51,046 nucleotides of DNA from Alcaligenaceae bacterium (GCA_029267315.1 JAJUJD010000003.1:1-51046), one strand, 5' to 3'; positions 19,260-27,283 are shown, numbered from the stretch's first letter. Notes: generated by a model not told the origin, from the letters alone. Numbers and translations are program-made.

Positions 19260-20690
19260 TTAGGCGACGAGCTCCACGTGCGAAGGAGCCGGGATGACCT
19301 TGCCCGGATTCAGGATGTTGTTGGGGTCGAAAGCAAGCTTCAGCGCTGCCATGAGGTCAAGCGCATCCCGCCCGTGTTCGGCTTCCATGAAGGCCATTTT
19401 GTGCAACCCTACCCCATGTTCACCAGTACAGGTACCGCCCATGCGAATGGCGCGTTCGACCAGCCTGCGATTCAGTGCCTCAGATTCCTGGAACTCCGCA
19501 GGATTATCGGGGTCGAGCAGCATCAGAACGTGGAAGTTACCGTCACCCACATGGCCCACAATCGTATACGGGAAGCTGGACCGATCCAGTTCTTCGGCGG
19601 TTTCCGTTACGCATTCTGCGAGCCGCGAGATCGGAACACACACGTCGGTCGTACTGGCCCGACAACCTGGGCGCAACTGCAAGCCGGCAAAGTAGGCGTT
19701 ATGACGTGCTGTCCAGAGCCTGCTACGGTCTTCAGGGCGCTCGGCCCACGCGAAGTCTTCACCGCCATTCTCGCGAGCAATGTCCTGCACCACTTCCGCC
19801 TGTTCACGAACACCGGCCGGGCTACCGTGAAACTCGAACAGCAAAAGAGGCGATTCCTTCAGATTGAGCTTGCTGTAGGCGTTGGTGGCGCGCACCGCGA
19901 TCGTATCCATGAACTCCACCCGTGCAATGGGGACACCCATCTGGATGACTTCAATGACGGATTGCACTGCTGAGCGCAGATCGGGGAAGTTGCAGATTGC
20001 AGCGGAGATCGCTTCCGGCTGCGGGTACAAGCGCACAGTGACTTCCGTGATGATGCCCAGTGTCCCTTCGCTACCTACGAAGATGCGTGTGAGGTCATAC
20101 CCGGCAGAAGACTTACGCGCGCGGCTCGCCGTATTGATGATGCGGCCATCGGCAGTGACGACTTTCAGTGAAACGACGTTCTCGCGCATGGTGCCATAGC
20201 GCACTGCGTTTGTACCGGATGCCCGAGTGGCTGCCATGCCGCCGAGGCTGGCATCGGCACCTGGATCAATGGGGAAGAACAGGCCCGTATCACGAATTTC
20301 TTCGTTCAGCTGCTTGCGCGTCACGCCCGCCTGCACCGTGACGGTGAAATCTTCGGGATGAACGGCCACAATGCTGTTCATTCCGGATAAATCGATCGAC
20401 ACACCACCTTGCACAGCAAGAAGATGCCCCTCTAGTGAAGAACCGGTACCGTAAGGAATGAGAGGCACGCCGTGCTTGTTGCAATGTGCGGCGACCCAGG
20501 CGACCTCATCTGTGCTTTGCGCAAACACGACGGCATCAGGCAGCATGGGAGGGTACGGAGATTCATCGCGCCCATGATGCTCTCGCACGGCTTCCGCAGT
20601 GGAAAACCGTTCGCCGAAACGTTCGCTCAAGGCTTCTAAGAAACCAGCCGGAATACTGCGCCGGCTGTGCGATACGGGTATGGCACTCAC
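19260..20690 (-). CDS. FAD-binding oxidoreductase, D-lactate dehydrogenase (cytochrome)-like
   Basis: 476 residues from GTG 20690, which has AAAAGGA seven bases before it; an upstream GTG (20732) lacks a site. Same PCMH flavoprotein family as GlcD: 'IPYGTGSSLEGHLLAVQGG' and 'PGADASLGGMAATRASGTNAV' bind FAD, and 'VGHVGDGNFHVLMLLD' and 'TGEHGVGLHKM' form the active site. The 'SLEGH' and 'ATRASGTNAVRYGTM' variants resemble the mitochondrial and bacterial D-lactate dehydrogenase (Dld/LDHD) group more than GlcD. The likely substrate is D-lactate or another 2-hydroxyacid. It heads a run of three flavoproteins. Confidence 0.87.
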   Translation of the reverse strand: MSAIPVSHSRRSIPAGFLEALSERFGERFSTAEAVREHHGRDESPYPPMLPDAVVFAQSTDEVAWVAAHCNKHGVPLIPYGTGSSLEGHLLAVQGGVSIDLSGMNSIVAVHPEDFTVTVQAGVTRKQLNEEIRDTGLFFPIDPGADASLGGMAATRASGTNAVRYGTMRENVVSLKVVTADGRIINTASRARKSSAGYDLTRIFVGSEGTLGIITEVTVRLYPQPEAISAAICNFPDLRSAVQSVIEVIQMGVPIARVEFMDTIAVRATNAYSKLNLKESPLLLFEFHGSPAGVREQAEVVQDIARENGGEDFAWAERPEDRSRLWTARHNAYFAGLQLRPGCRASTTDVCVPISRLAECVTETAEELDRSSFPYTIVGHVGDGNFHVLMLLDPDNPAEFQESEALNRRLVERAIRMGGTCTGEHGVGLHKMAFMEAEHGRDALDLMAALKLAFDPNNILNPGKVIPAPSHVELVA

Positions 20691-20735
20691 GCTTTTTGTC
20701 CTTTTTAGTTCAGCGTACGCGCCTTGCGGCACGTT

Positions 20736-20766
20736 CCCCCGCTTGCTGCATTCGCTGCGCGGGGGG
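20736..20766 (-). terminator. GC-rich hairpin after DAHP synthase
   Basis: Arms CCCCCGC/GCGGGGG (20736-20742 with 20759-20765) enclose about 16 bases. It lies about 20 bases past the aroG stop on the minus strand. No U-run follows, so it would be a weak terminator or an mRNA 3'-end stabiliser. Confidence 0.35.
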
Positions 20767-20786
20767 TTGTAACGATACTAACGGTT

Positions 20787-21881
20787 TTAGGCTGCACTGC
20801 CGATCAGGGCATTTGCTGATTGCGGGGACCGTTCGCGGCGGAGCTTCACTGCCTTGGCCAGGCGATCCAGCACGTCGACGGAGGTATCCCAGTCGATGCA
20901 GCCGTCCGTGATGCTTTGGCCGTAAATCAGGGGCTGGCCTTCGACAAGATCTTGGCGACCAGCCACGAGATTGCTTTCCACCATGACACCGAAGACATAT
21001 TGGCTTCCGCTTTCGATTTGTTGGCAGACGTCCTCGATTACCAAGGGCTGTTTGCGATAGTCCTTGGAGCTGTTGGCGTGGCTGGCATCGATCATTAGAC
21101 GGGGCAGCACGCCTGCCTTGGAGATCATTTCTGCTGCTGCATTGACGCTTTCCGCATCGTAGTTGGGTGCTTTGCCGCCGCGCAAAATGACGTGACAGTC
21201 CTTGTTGCCCACGGTAGACACAATGGCGGAATGCCCGCCCTTGGTAACGGAAAGGAAGTGATGAGGCTGAGATGCCGCCATCATGGCGTCAATGGCAATT
21301 TTGGTGTTCCCGTCGGTTCCATTCTTGAAGCCGACCGGGCAGGACAGACCAGAGGCGAGCTCGCGGTGTACTTGGCTTTCCGTGGTGCGCGCACCAATGG
21401 CACCCCACGCGACCAAGTCGGCAATGTACTGGGGGGTAATCATGTCCAGGAATTCGCAACCTGCCGGCAGGCCAAGCTCATTGACCTGAATCAGCAGTTC
21501 GCGTGCTGTGCGCAGGCCCTTGTTGATATTGAAACTGCCATCCAGGTTGGGGTCGTTGATCAGGCCCTTCCAACCGACCGTGGTGCGGGGTTTTTCAAAG
21601 TACACCCGCATGATGATTTCCAACTCGCCAGCGTACTGTTCACGCTTTTCAGCCAGACGACGCGCGTATTCAAGGCCCGCTTCTGTATTGTGGATCGAAC
21701 ACGGGCCGATCACGACTACAACACGGTCATCTGCCCCGTTCAGAATGTTATGTACCGCACGGCGCGCCCCGTATACGACCTGAGAAATTTCCGGCGTGCA
21801 AGGAAACTCGCGCATGATATGGGACGGCGGGGACAACTCCTTGATTTCACGGATTCGCAAGTCATCAGTATTGTGCGACAC
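20787..21881 (-). CDS. aroG: 3-deoxy-7-phosphoheptulonate (DAHP) synthase, AroG/AroF type
   Basis: 364 residues from GTG 21881, which has GGAG six bases upstream and gives the E. coli-like length (350-356). A TTG ten codons earlier is less likely. The enzyme condenses phosphoenolpyruvate and erythrose 4-phosphate in the first step of aromatic amino-acid synthesis. 'VVVVIGPCSIHN' holds the metal-binding cysteine. 'GARTTESQVHRELASGLS' and 'VGFKNGTDG' are type I signatures, and 'DASHANSSKDYRKQ' is also present. The N-terminal segment before the barrel is the part that binds the feedback inhibitor in type I enzymes. Whether it responds to Phe, Tyr or Trp cannot be read directly, but the leader peptide upstream points to Phe, with Tyr also likely. 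The symbol could equally be aroF. Confidence 0.93.
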   Translation of the reverse strand: MSHNTDDLRIREIKELSPPSHIMREFPCTPEISQVVYGARRAVHNILNGADDRVVVVIGPCSIHNTEAGLEYARRLAEKREQYAGELEIIMRVYFEKPRTTVGWKGLINDPNLDGSFNINKGLRTARELLIQVNELGLPAGCEFLDMITPQYIADLVAWGAIGARTTESQVHRELASGLSCPVGFKNGTDGNTKIAIDAMMAASQPHHFLSVTKGGHSAIVSTVGNKDCHVILRGGKAPNYDAESVNAAAEMISKAGVLPRLMIDASHANSSKDYRKQPLVIEDVCQQIESGSQYVFGVMVESNLVAGRQDLVEGQPLIYGQSITDGCIDWDTSVDVLDRLAKAVKLRRERSPQSANALIGSAA

Positions 21882-21920
21882 GGTAAGCTCCAATGGTTTG
21901 GCCAGCAACAAGGCGGATAC

Positions 21921-21951
21921 AAAAAAAGCCGCCTAGCTTTCCGCTGGCGGC
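21921..21951 (-). terminator. Attenuator terminator in the DAHP synthase leader
   Basis: On the minus strand GCCGCC-AGC pairs with GCT-A-GGCGGC (9 bp with one bulged A) around a 5-base loop, followed directly by seven T (21921-21927). It lies between the leader peptide and the aroG start, in the direction of aroG, so it must be passed to express the gene. Its 5' arm overlaps the antiterminator segment at 21941-21950. Confidence 0.85.
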
Positions 21952-22042
21952 TTTTTCGGGAATTTCGACTATTTTCAGTGCGTACGAGCGTTCCCTTCCT
22001 CCACCAGCGGCTTTGGAAAAGCGTAAAAGTAAAAGAAGAAAA
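21941..22042 (-). promoter_or_regulatory. Phe/Tyr attenuator: pause, antiterminator and terminator segments
   Basis: Four segments can be read on the minus strand. Segment 1 (22029-22042) is the Phe-codon run itself and is complementary over 14 bases, including several G-U pairs, to segment 2 (21991-22004). Segment 2' (22001-22010, CCGCTGGTGG) pairs over 10 bases with segment 3 (21941-21950, CCGCCAGCGG) with one G-U pair. Segment 3 also forms the 5' side of the terminator. The pairs 1:2 and 2:3 share 22001-22004 and exclude each other; so do 2:3 and 3:4. A ribosome stalled at the Phe/Tyr codons would cover segment 1, free segment 2 and allow readthrough. This is the classical attenuation logic. 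Confidence 0.8.
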
Positions 22043-22061
22043 ACTCGAAAGTGGTACGCAT
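21975..22061 (-). CDS. Phe/Tyr-rich leader peptide of DAHP synthase
   Basis: 28 codons, ATG at 22061 with AGGAT about 8 bases upstream, TGA at 21975-21977. The first 15 residues are MRTTFEFFFFYFYAF: seven Phe and two Tyr. The run resembles the E. coli pheL leader (FFFAFFFTFP). The tail (PKPLVEEGNARTH) has no special bias, and its codons form RNA segment 2. The stop lies 24 bases before the terminator. A possible promoter farther up is TTGCAT (22126-22131), 16 bases, TAAAAA (22104-22109), which is weak. The product is expected to have no function other than sensing charged tRNA-Phe and tRNA-Tyr. Confidence 0.85.
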   Translation of the reverse strand: MRTTFEFFFFYFYAFPKPLVEEGNARTH

Positions 22062-22423
22062 GGAAATCATCCTACCACGCCCTTGGTTGCCTTGCCAAGG
22101 ATTTTTTTAACTCGTTTGCGCAAGAATGCAAGCTCATCGTGGGTGGAAATCGATCAGATACGCGCCGCAGGAATGCCAGTTGCTTGCTCGCGCAAGGAAA
22201 TTCGACCCCACCTTGAAGTATCTGCATACGGAAACTTCGCAGAGGTACGAATGCATGCGGCCATTCATTTGAGATCGAATAATCATTCAGTGTATGATTT
22301 TTTTCTGAATAATTCGTTTGCAAATTAATATTTGTTCGGGCCCTCAGGCGAAAACTCGCTCGCGTGCCCAACCAGGAAAACCACCAGCGGTGCTGCTGCC
22401 GCCGATAAAAACAGGAGTGGAAA
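22062..22423. other. Divergent intergenic region between aroG leader and ehuB
   Basis: About 360 bases without a convincing gene. The left third should hold the promoter of the aroG leader transcript (minus strand). At 22081-22108 there is a CCTTGG/CCAAGG hairpin followed by T7 on the plus strand, which resembles a terminator although no plus-strand gene ends there. The AT-rich stretch 22276-22334 holds the inverted repeats described for ehuB. From 22335 to the ehuB start I see only its ribosome site AGGAG. An open frame on the minus strand crossing this region has no ribosome site and no recognisable product. Confidence 0.5.
22276..22334 (+). promoter_or_regulatory. Candidate operator/promoter of ehuBCDA
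   Basis: Two inverted repeats lie in an AT-rich stretch about 100 bases before the ehuB start. First, CGAAT-4-ATTCAG (22276-22290) mirrors CTGAAT-1-ATTCG (22305-22316). Second, CAAAT-TAAT-ATTTG (22321-22334) overlaps a -10-like TAATAT at 22326-22331; no good -35 is seen. A repeat over the -10 suits a MarR-type repressor. The EctR-like gene at 26744 is the obvious candidate, but this link is inferred. Confidence 0.45.
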
Positions 22424-23284
22424 ATGTCCCTGAAACCGTCCCGACTGGCTATGGCACTCACCCTTGGTGCCGCGCTCATCACCCCCGTCGCTGCTGTCTC
22501 CGCCGCCACGCTCGAAGAAATCAAGCAACGCGGGCATATCCGCATCGCCGTCGCCAATGAGATTCCCTTCGGCTACGTTGACATGAGCGGTGAAGCCAAG
22601 GGCGCGGGCCCCGATGTAGCTCGCCAGGTCATGAAGCAAATGGGTGTAGACAAAATTGAATGGATCACAACCAGCTTCAGTTCCTTGATTCCCGGGTTGC
22701 GCGCCAACCACTTTGACATGGTCGCCGCCGAAATGGCCGTGCTGCCAGAACGGTGCAAGCAGGTACTTTTCTCAGAACCCAATACTTCGTACGGCGAGGG
22801 CCTGTTGGTGGCCGAAGGTAATCCCAACGACTTGCACAGCTATCAGGATTTCGTGGAATCCGAGCACAAAGTAGCCATCATGGCAGGTGCCGACCAACTG
22901 GAAATGCTTCAGGCCCTGGGTGTTCCCGACAACCGCATGGTCACTATATCCAATAATGCCGATGCCATTTCCACTGTTTCCACGGGGCGTGCGGCCGCCT
23001 ACGCAGCCACCAGCCTGACTGTGAGTGAGCTGGCCAAACAAGGTAAGGGAGTGGAACCGGCTGCCAATTTTACTGACCCCGTCATCAACGGTGAACCAGT
23101 ACGAAGCTGGGGTGCATTCACATTCTCCATGGAATCGCAGGAGCTGCGCGACGCTGTCAGCGAGGAACTGGCCAAATTCAAGCAGACAGAGGAGTGGAAG
23201 AACATTCTCACCACTTATGGCTTTAGTGAAACCGATGCGAGTGAGTCAGCGAATCGCTCAACCGAGCAACTCTGTGCTGGCTAA
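22424..23284 (+). CDS. ehuB: Ectoine/hydroxyectoine-type ABC transporter, solute-binding protein
   Basis: 286 residues with a signal peptide (cleavage after about residue 27, 'VAAVSAA'). Family 3 periplasmic binding protein: 'GHIRIAVANEIPFGYVD' at the start of the mature protein, 'SSLIPGLRANHFDMVAAEM' and 'SEPNTSYGEGLLV' are close to EhuB of Sinorhizobium-type ectoine importers. It should deliver ectoine or hydroxyectoine to EhuC/EhuD. AGGAG lies 8 bases upstream. The next gene starts 6 bases after its stop. The substrate is assigned by family resemblance plus the EctR/EctB-like neighbours; another amino-acid-like solute is possible. Confidence 0.85.
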   Translation: MSLKPSRLAMALTLGAALITPVAAVSAATLEEIKQRGHIRIAVANEIPFGYVDMSGEAKGAGPDVARQVMKQMGVDKIEWITTSFSSLIPGLRANHFDMVAAEMAVLPERCKQVLFSEPNTSYGEGLLVAEGNPNDLHSYQDFVESEHKVAIMAGADQLEMLQALGVPDNRMVTISNNADAISTVSTGRAAAYAATSLTVSELAKQGKGVEPAANFTDPVINGEPVRSWGAFTFSMESQELRDAVSEELAKFKQTEEWKNILTTYGFSETDASESANRSTEQLCAG

Positions 23285-23290
23285 TCACTC

Positions 23291-23962
23291 ATGAACTGGC
23301 TGTCGTACATACCGCCCTTGCTGGAAGGAGCGTGGGTCACCGCACAGCTGACCTTCTACTCCACCCTGCTGGGCGGTTTCTTCGCCTTTGCTTTCGGGCT
23401 GGGCAGAATTTCCCATAGTTGGCTGCTGAAGGCGGTTTCGGTTTCGCTGATCGAAATCTTCCGTGGAACATCCCTGCTCGTTCAGCTGTTCTGGCTATAT
23501 TTCGCCCTCCCCTTGGTCGGGCAGATGCTGGGCATGGACTGGCGGCTCCCTCCCATGGTGGCCGGGACATTGGCGTTGAGCCTAAACATAGGCGCGTATG
23601 GAGCTGAAGTGGTGCGGGGCGCCGTGCAATCTGTTCCGAGGAGCCAGCATGAGGCAGCCAAGGCCCTCGATTTCACCCCTCGTCAGACTTTGTGGCGGGT
23701 CTCACTGCCTCAGGCGATTCCTGAAATGCTGCCCAGCTTCGGCAATTTAGCGGTGCAGAACCTCAAAGATACGGCGCTGGTCTCGTTGATCAGTTTGGGT
23801 GATATGACGTTCCGCGCGGAGCAAATACGCAATTTCACTCAGGACAGCACCACTGTCTATACGTTGTTGCTCTTCATGTATTTTGGGATGGCGCTTGTCT
23901 TGTCCGCACTGATGATGTTGCTGGAGCGTTCCGTTGGGCGCTGGCGCGCAGGGAGGGCCTGA
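23291..23962 (+). CDS. ehuC: Ectoine-type ABC transporter permease 1
   Basis: 223 residues, a HisM/GlnP-type inner-membrane permease with about five helices. The ATPase-contact EAA loop reads 'QHEAAKALDFTPRQTLWRVSLPQAIPEMLP' in two adjoining blocks. 'SLIEIFRGTSLLVQLFWLYFALP' is the typical N-terminal permease motif. It forms the channel together with EhuD. Six bases separate it from ehuB and one base from ehuD, so the four genes form one operon. Confidence 0.9.
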   Translation: MNWLSYIPPLLEGAWVTAQLTFYSTLLGGFFAFAFGLGRISHSWLLKAVSVSLIEIFRGTSLLVQLFWLYFALPLVGQMLGMDWRLPPMVAGTLALSLNIGAYGAEVVRGAVQSVPRSQHEAAKALDFTPRQTLWRVSLPQAIPEMLPSFGNLAVQNLKDTALVSLISLGDMTFRAEQIRNFTQDSTTVYTLLLFMYFGMALVLSALMMLLERSVGRWRAGRA

Positions 23963-23963
23963 C

Positions 23964-24656
23964 ATGTTGTTAGGAATCGCCTGGGATACCTCGAACAACT
24001 GGGCCTTTGCGGCATCCATATTACCGATCCTGTTGAAAGGCTTGGTCGTGACCTTGCAGGCCACGGTGGTTGGCTTTTTCATTGCCCTCGTGCTTGGCCT
24101 GATCCTGGCCGGCCTGAAGGCTTCGCCACTGAAGCTGATTTCCTGGCCGGCACGTTTCATCACGGAATTCATTCGTGACACTCCTCTGTTGGTACAGCTG
24201 TTCTTTTTGTATTACGTGCTGCCCGAATACGGGATCGTGCTTCCGGCCTTCATGACGGGTGCGCTTGCCCTGGGTTTACAGTACAGCGCCTACACCTCGG
24301 AGGTGTATCGCGCGGGCATTGAATCCGTACCGCTGGGACAGCACGAGGCCGCTCGCGCGCTGGACCTCACACCTAAACGCAGCTTTATGGTGGTTGTTCT
24401 GCCACAAGCCATACCAAGAATTATTCCCGCCCTGGGCAATTACTTGGTGTCCATCATGAAGGACGTGCCGCTGCTTTCAGTCGTTGCGGTACTGGAAATG
24501 CTCAATGTCGCCAAAATCATTGGCGACCGGACCTTCAATTATTTAATACCGCTTTCCATGGTGGGTGCTATTTACCTGATTCTCACCCTGGTGGCAGCGG
24601 CAGCCATCCGTTATTTGGATAACCGGCTGCCCAAACGAGGAATACCGTTGAAATGA
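23964..24656 (+). CDS. ehuD: Ectoine-type ABC transporter permease 2
   Basis: 230 residues from ATG 23964, placed by GGGAGGG eight bases upstream; an earlier in-frame Met lies inside ehuC. Same permease family as ehuC: '[22 protein letters not shown]' and the EAA loop '[16 protein letters not shown]', then '[16 protein letters not shown]'. The N-terminus '[20 protein letters not shown]' is typical of EhuD. Its stop overlaps the ehuA start (ATGA). Confidence 0.9.
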   Translation: MLLGIAWDTSNNWAFAASILPILLKGLVVTLQATVVGFFIALVLGLILAGLKASPLKLISWPARFITEFIRDTPLLVQLFFLYYVLPEYGIVLPAFMTGALALGLQYSAYTSEVYRAGIESVPLGQHEAARALDLTPKRSFMVVVLPQAIPRIIPALGNYLVSIMKDVPLLSVVAVLEMLNVAKIIGDRTFNYLIPLSMVGAIYLILTLVAAAAIRYLDNRLPKRGIPLK

Positions 24657-25432
24657 ATGACGACGCCATTATCCGTTTCGAGAAAGTGGTCAAGCGCTTC
24701 GGCCCTGTCACTGTTCTCGACGAGCTGGACTTCGAAGTCAAAAAGGGCGAAAAAGTCAGCATCATTGGCCCGTCGGGCTCAGGGAAGTCCACAGTGCTGC
24801 GCATACTCATGACACTGGAAACCATCGACGAGGGTTTCATCCAAGTTGCCGGCCGGCCCCTTTGGCACGAAGAGCGCAATGGTGAACGCGTACCGGCCAG
24901 CGAGGAACACCTTCGCACCATGCGCAAGGAAATGGGCATGGTGTTCCAGCAGTTCAATCTCTTTCCACACATGACGGTGCGCCGCAATGTTACGGAAGCG
25001 CCCGTACACGTGCTCGGACTTTCCAAGCAGGAAGCCAACCAGCGCGCCGAAGAATATCTTGAACTTGTTGGCCTGAGCGATCAGGCGGATAAATATCCCA
25101 GCCAACTCTCAGGGGGCCAACAGCAACGTGTCGCGATTGCGCGCGCACTGGCAATGCGGCCCAATATCATGTTGTTCGATGAGCCGACGTCCGCGCTGGA
25201 TCCGGAGCTGGTGGGAGAAGTGCTGAATGTCATCCAGCGCTTGGCGGAAGAGCACGACCTCACCATGCTGCTTGTCACGCATGAAATGCAGTTCGCCAAG
25301 CGTGTATCGGATCGCGTATGTTTCTTCGACAAGGGCAAGATCGTCGAGGAAGGGCCACCCGAGGACGTGTTCGGAGACCCGAAGGAAGAGCGCACGCGCG
25401 ACTTCCTGAGGAACTTTCTGAATACAGCGTGA
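24653..25432 (+). CDS. ehuA: Ectoine-type ABC transporter ATP-binding protein
   Basis: 259 residues. Walker A 'GPSGSGKST' at 39-47, Q-loop '[11 protein letters not shown]', ABC signature 'LSGGQQQR', Walker B '[12 protein letters not shown]' and H-loop 'LLVTHEM' are all intact, so it should hydrolyse ATP to drive EhuCD. An insertion between Walker A and the Q-loop ('[20 protein letters not shown]') is a mark of the EhuA subgroup compared with GlnQ/HisP. It is the last gene of ehuBCDA and is followed directly by a terminator. Confidence 0.92.
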   Translation: MNDDAIIRFEKVVKRFGPVTVLDELDFEVKKGEKVSIIGPSGSGKSTVLRILMTLETIDEGFIQVAGRPLWHEERNGERVPASEEHLRTMRKEMGMVFQQFNLFPHMTVRRNVTEAPVHVLGLSKQEANQRAEEYLELVGLSDQADKYPSQLSGGQQQRVAIARALAMRPNIMLFDEPTSALDPELVGEVLNVIQRLAEEHDLTMLLVTHEMQFAKRVSDRVCFFDKGKIVEEGPPEDVFGDPKEERTRDFLRNFLNTA

Positions 25433-25438
25433 GAATTA

Positions 25439-25458
25439 GGGGCTAGCGCCCCTTTTTT
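25439..25458 (+). terminator. Rho-independent terminator of ehuBCDA
   Basis: GGGGC-TAGC-GCCCC followed by six T (25453-25458), starting 7 bases after the ehuA stop. The T-run reaches the end of the convergent EctB-like gene. Confidence 0.9.
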
Positions 25459-26698
25459 ATCGGCCTTCCAGTACCGCGCATACCGAGCGGTCCAGAATTT
25501 CCAGCCCCTGCACGAGGATATCTTCGTCGATAGTCAGGGCCGGCTGAATCTTAAGGACTTCATCCTGGCTTCCGGTAGTAAGGGTCACCAGGCCTGCCGC
25601 CAGCGCCGTACTGGCCACCGCCGTCGCCACGCCGGAGCGCGGGGGAGTAACCAAACCCTGAATGAGGCCGCGCCCTCTCACTCCCAGACCGAGGTGTGCA
25701 TATGCTTGCACCAGGTTCTCGAGCCAATCGCGCACCAGTCTTTCTTTGCGCCGAACATGGACGGCAAAGCTGTCATCTGCCCAGTACGCTTCCAAAACGT
25801 GTTCAGCGGTGAGCAGCGCCACGCCTGCACGCTCCCCGACCGATTCGGCGTAGTCACGTGGCGCCGGGAGGCCCGGCTTGCACAGCAACAGCGACATGGG
25901 CAGGCCGAACCCCGAAAGAGAGCGCGACATTGCCACCATGTCTGCCCGAACGCCTGAGGCCTCGAAGCTGAAAAAACGCCCCGTACGCCCGCAACCGACA
26001 ATGGTTTCGTCCATGACCAGCAGCATTCCATGCCGCTTGCACAGCCTGTCGAGTTCTCGCAACCAACGCCAGCTGAGTACGTCTATGGCGCCCTCACCCA
26101 GCACGGTCTCGACAACCACGGCAGCCGGCTTCTCGTGCGATTGCCGGCAGGTTTCAAGCTGGCGTTCAAGATACGCCATGGTATCGACATCCGGGCCGAA
26201 GCTGCCATCGTAGGGCATGAATAGCGTGTCGCCGATGCCCGTGGAGGCCGTCCACACAATGCGGCTGGAAGACTCGCCGCGAAAGGAATCGCAGCGTGTG
26301 AAGGACACCACCTTGCGGCGACCCGTTGCGTCGCGAGCAATCTTCAGGGCGGCTTCTACAGCCGCCGCAGCAGTGGTGCCCGTGTAGTTGACTTGATAGT
26401 CCCATCCACGGGGCTGCAGCAGATAGCCGTCAAAGGCATCCCGGAAACGCTTGAGCGCCCGCACCGGGTCGGGCATGGAGGATTCTTCCTTCAGCCGCCG
26501 CCGCAGCATGTGCAGCAGCAGCGGGTTCTCGTGCCCGTAGTTGAGCGCGCCGGCCGCGCTGCTGAAGTCTATATATTGCCGCCCACAGGCATCGGCGAGC
26601 ATGGAACCGTGTGCACGCGTGAAGAGGCTGGCGTCCGCGCCCCGTGCAAAATCTCTTACATGGGACTGGACGCGTTCCAGAATACTGGGTTCAATCAC
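25457..26698 (-). CDS. EctB-like class III aminotransferase-fold protein lacking the PLP lysine
   Basis: 413 residues from GTG 26698 (GGGGAG six bases upstream). The whole chain follows EctB (diaminobutyrate-2-oxoglutarate aminotransferase): '[18 protein letters not shown]', '[16 protein letters not shown]', '[20 protein letters not shown]', '[21 protein letters not shown]' and '[13 protein letters not shown]'. The expected Schiff-base lysine of the last motif (SKSISGYG in EctB) is Arg, R259 (codon CGC). The usual FHG near residue 140 reads FRG, and the phosphate-binding Thr segment (GTFRGN in EctB) is not recognisable. D230, which contacts the pyridine nitrogen, remains. The frame is full length and codon use is normal, so it is kept under selection and is not a decayed gene. 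It is probably not a working transaminase. It shares a transcription unit with the EctR-like gene, 45 bases upstream. Confidence 0.85.
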   Translation of the reverse strand: MIEPSILERVQSHVRDFARGADASLFTRAHGSMLADACGRQYIDFSSAAGALNYGHENPLLLHMLRRRLKEESSMPDPVRALKRFRDAFDGYLLQPRGWDYQVNYTGTTAAAAVEAALKIARDATGRRKVVSFTRCDSFRGESSSRIVWTASTGIGDTLFMPYDGSFGPDVDTMAYLERQLETCRQSHEKPAAVVVETVLGEGAIDVLSWRWLRELDRLCKRHGMLLVMDETIVGCGRTGRFFSFEASGVRADMVAMSRSLSGFGLPMSLLLCKPGLPAPRDYAESVGERAGVALLTAEHVLEAYWADDSFAVHVRRKERLVRDWLENLVQAYAHLGLGVRGRGLIQGLVTPPRSGVATAVASTALAAGLVTLTTGSQDEVLKIQPALTIDEDILVQGLEILDRSVCAVLEGR

Positions 26699-26743
26699 GG
26701 TCTACTCCCCTTGCAGGCTTGGCCTGTGGATTGAGTTGCTCCG

Positions 26744-27283
26744 TCAAACCGCGATGCCCGATTCCGGCTGTGTGCCGTCCTCGACAGGGACATCGAGCAT
26801 GGGAGAAGTGGCTTCCACGACGGCAGAATCCACGGACTCGCTGGACTCCATCAGTGCAACAATGCGTTCGAGGGAAAGGGTAATGGTCGCCTGCTCGAGC
26901 TCGGGCAACTCATTCAGGGCCTCAGCCAATTTTTGCTGTAACGGAGACGGGGTATCACGCACCAGATTGCGGCCCGCCTCAGTGGCGGACACCATCACGA
27001 TGCGTCGATCTTCACGGCTACGTTCGCGCAGAACCCAACCTTTATCTTCCAGGCGGTCGAGAATGCCAACCACCGTGCTGGGGCTGACATGAATTTCCCG
27101 GCTGATGGCCGTGGTAGTGAGTGGACCGTTCTCGACAACCGCACGCAGGCAAACGAGCTGCGGAGCCGTGATGTTGCTATAGGCCGCGAGCTGACGGGAG
27201 TGAAGCGCAATGGCGCGAGTAATGCGCCGCAACGCCCTCAGTATGCGCAGATCGTACTGAGGCGCAGTATCGGTGGACACCAT
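26744..27283 (-). CDS. MarR-family regulator, EctR-like
   Basis: 179 residues. Winged-helix MarR domain: 'ILRALRRITRAIALHSRQLAAY', 'ITAPQLVCLRAVVENGPLTTTAISREI', recognition helix 'SPSTVVGILDRLEDKGWVLRERS' and wing 'REDRRIVMVSATEAGRN'. The N-terminal 'LRALRRITRAIALHSRQL' block is close to EctR, the MarR-type regulator of ectoine genes in methylotrophs and marine bacteria. An acidic C-terminal tail of about 40 residues follows the domain. It lies upstream of the EctB-like gene and faces ehuBCDA. It probably represses ehuBCDA and its own promoter, which is inferred from context and the inverted repeats. Confidence 0.87.
   Translation of the reverse strand: MVSTDTAPQYDLRILRALRRITRAIALHSRQLAAYSNITAPQLVCLRAVVENGPLTTTAISREIHVSPSTVVGILDRLEDKGWVLRERSREDRRIVMVSATEAGRNLVRDTPSPLQQKLAEALNELPELEQATITLSLERIVALMESSESVDSAVVEATSPMLDVPVEDGTQPESGIAV

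Noticed and set aside
22081-22108. CCTTGG/CCAAGG hairpin followed by T7 on the plus strand
   Set aside because: It looks like a terminator, but no plus-strand gene ends upstream of it. It may end antisense transcripts or lie in the aroG leader transcript, but nothing decides this.
21192-22328. 378-codon open frame on the plus strand
   Set aside because: Antisense to DAHP synthase and its leader; its apparent length comes from codon bias on the opposite strand.
22072-22557. 161-codon open frame on the minus strand in the aroG-ehuB gap
   Set aside because: It overlaps the ehuB signal-peptide region and the AT-rich operator region; composition and lack of a ribosome site argue against a gene.
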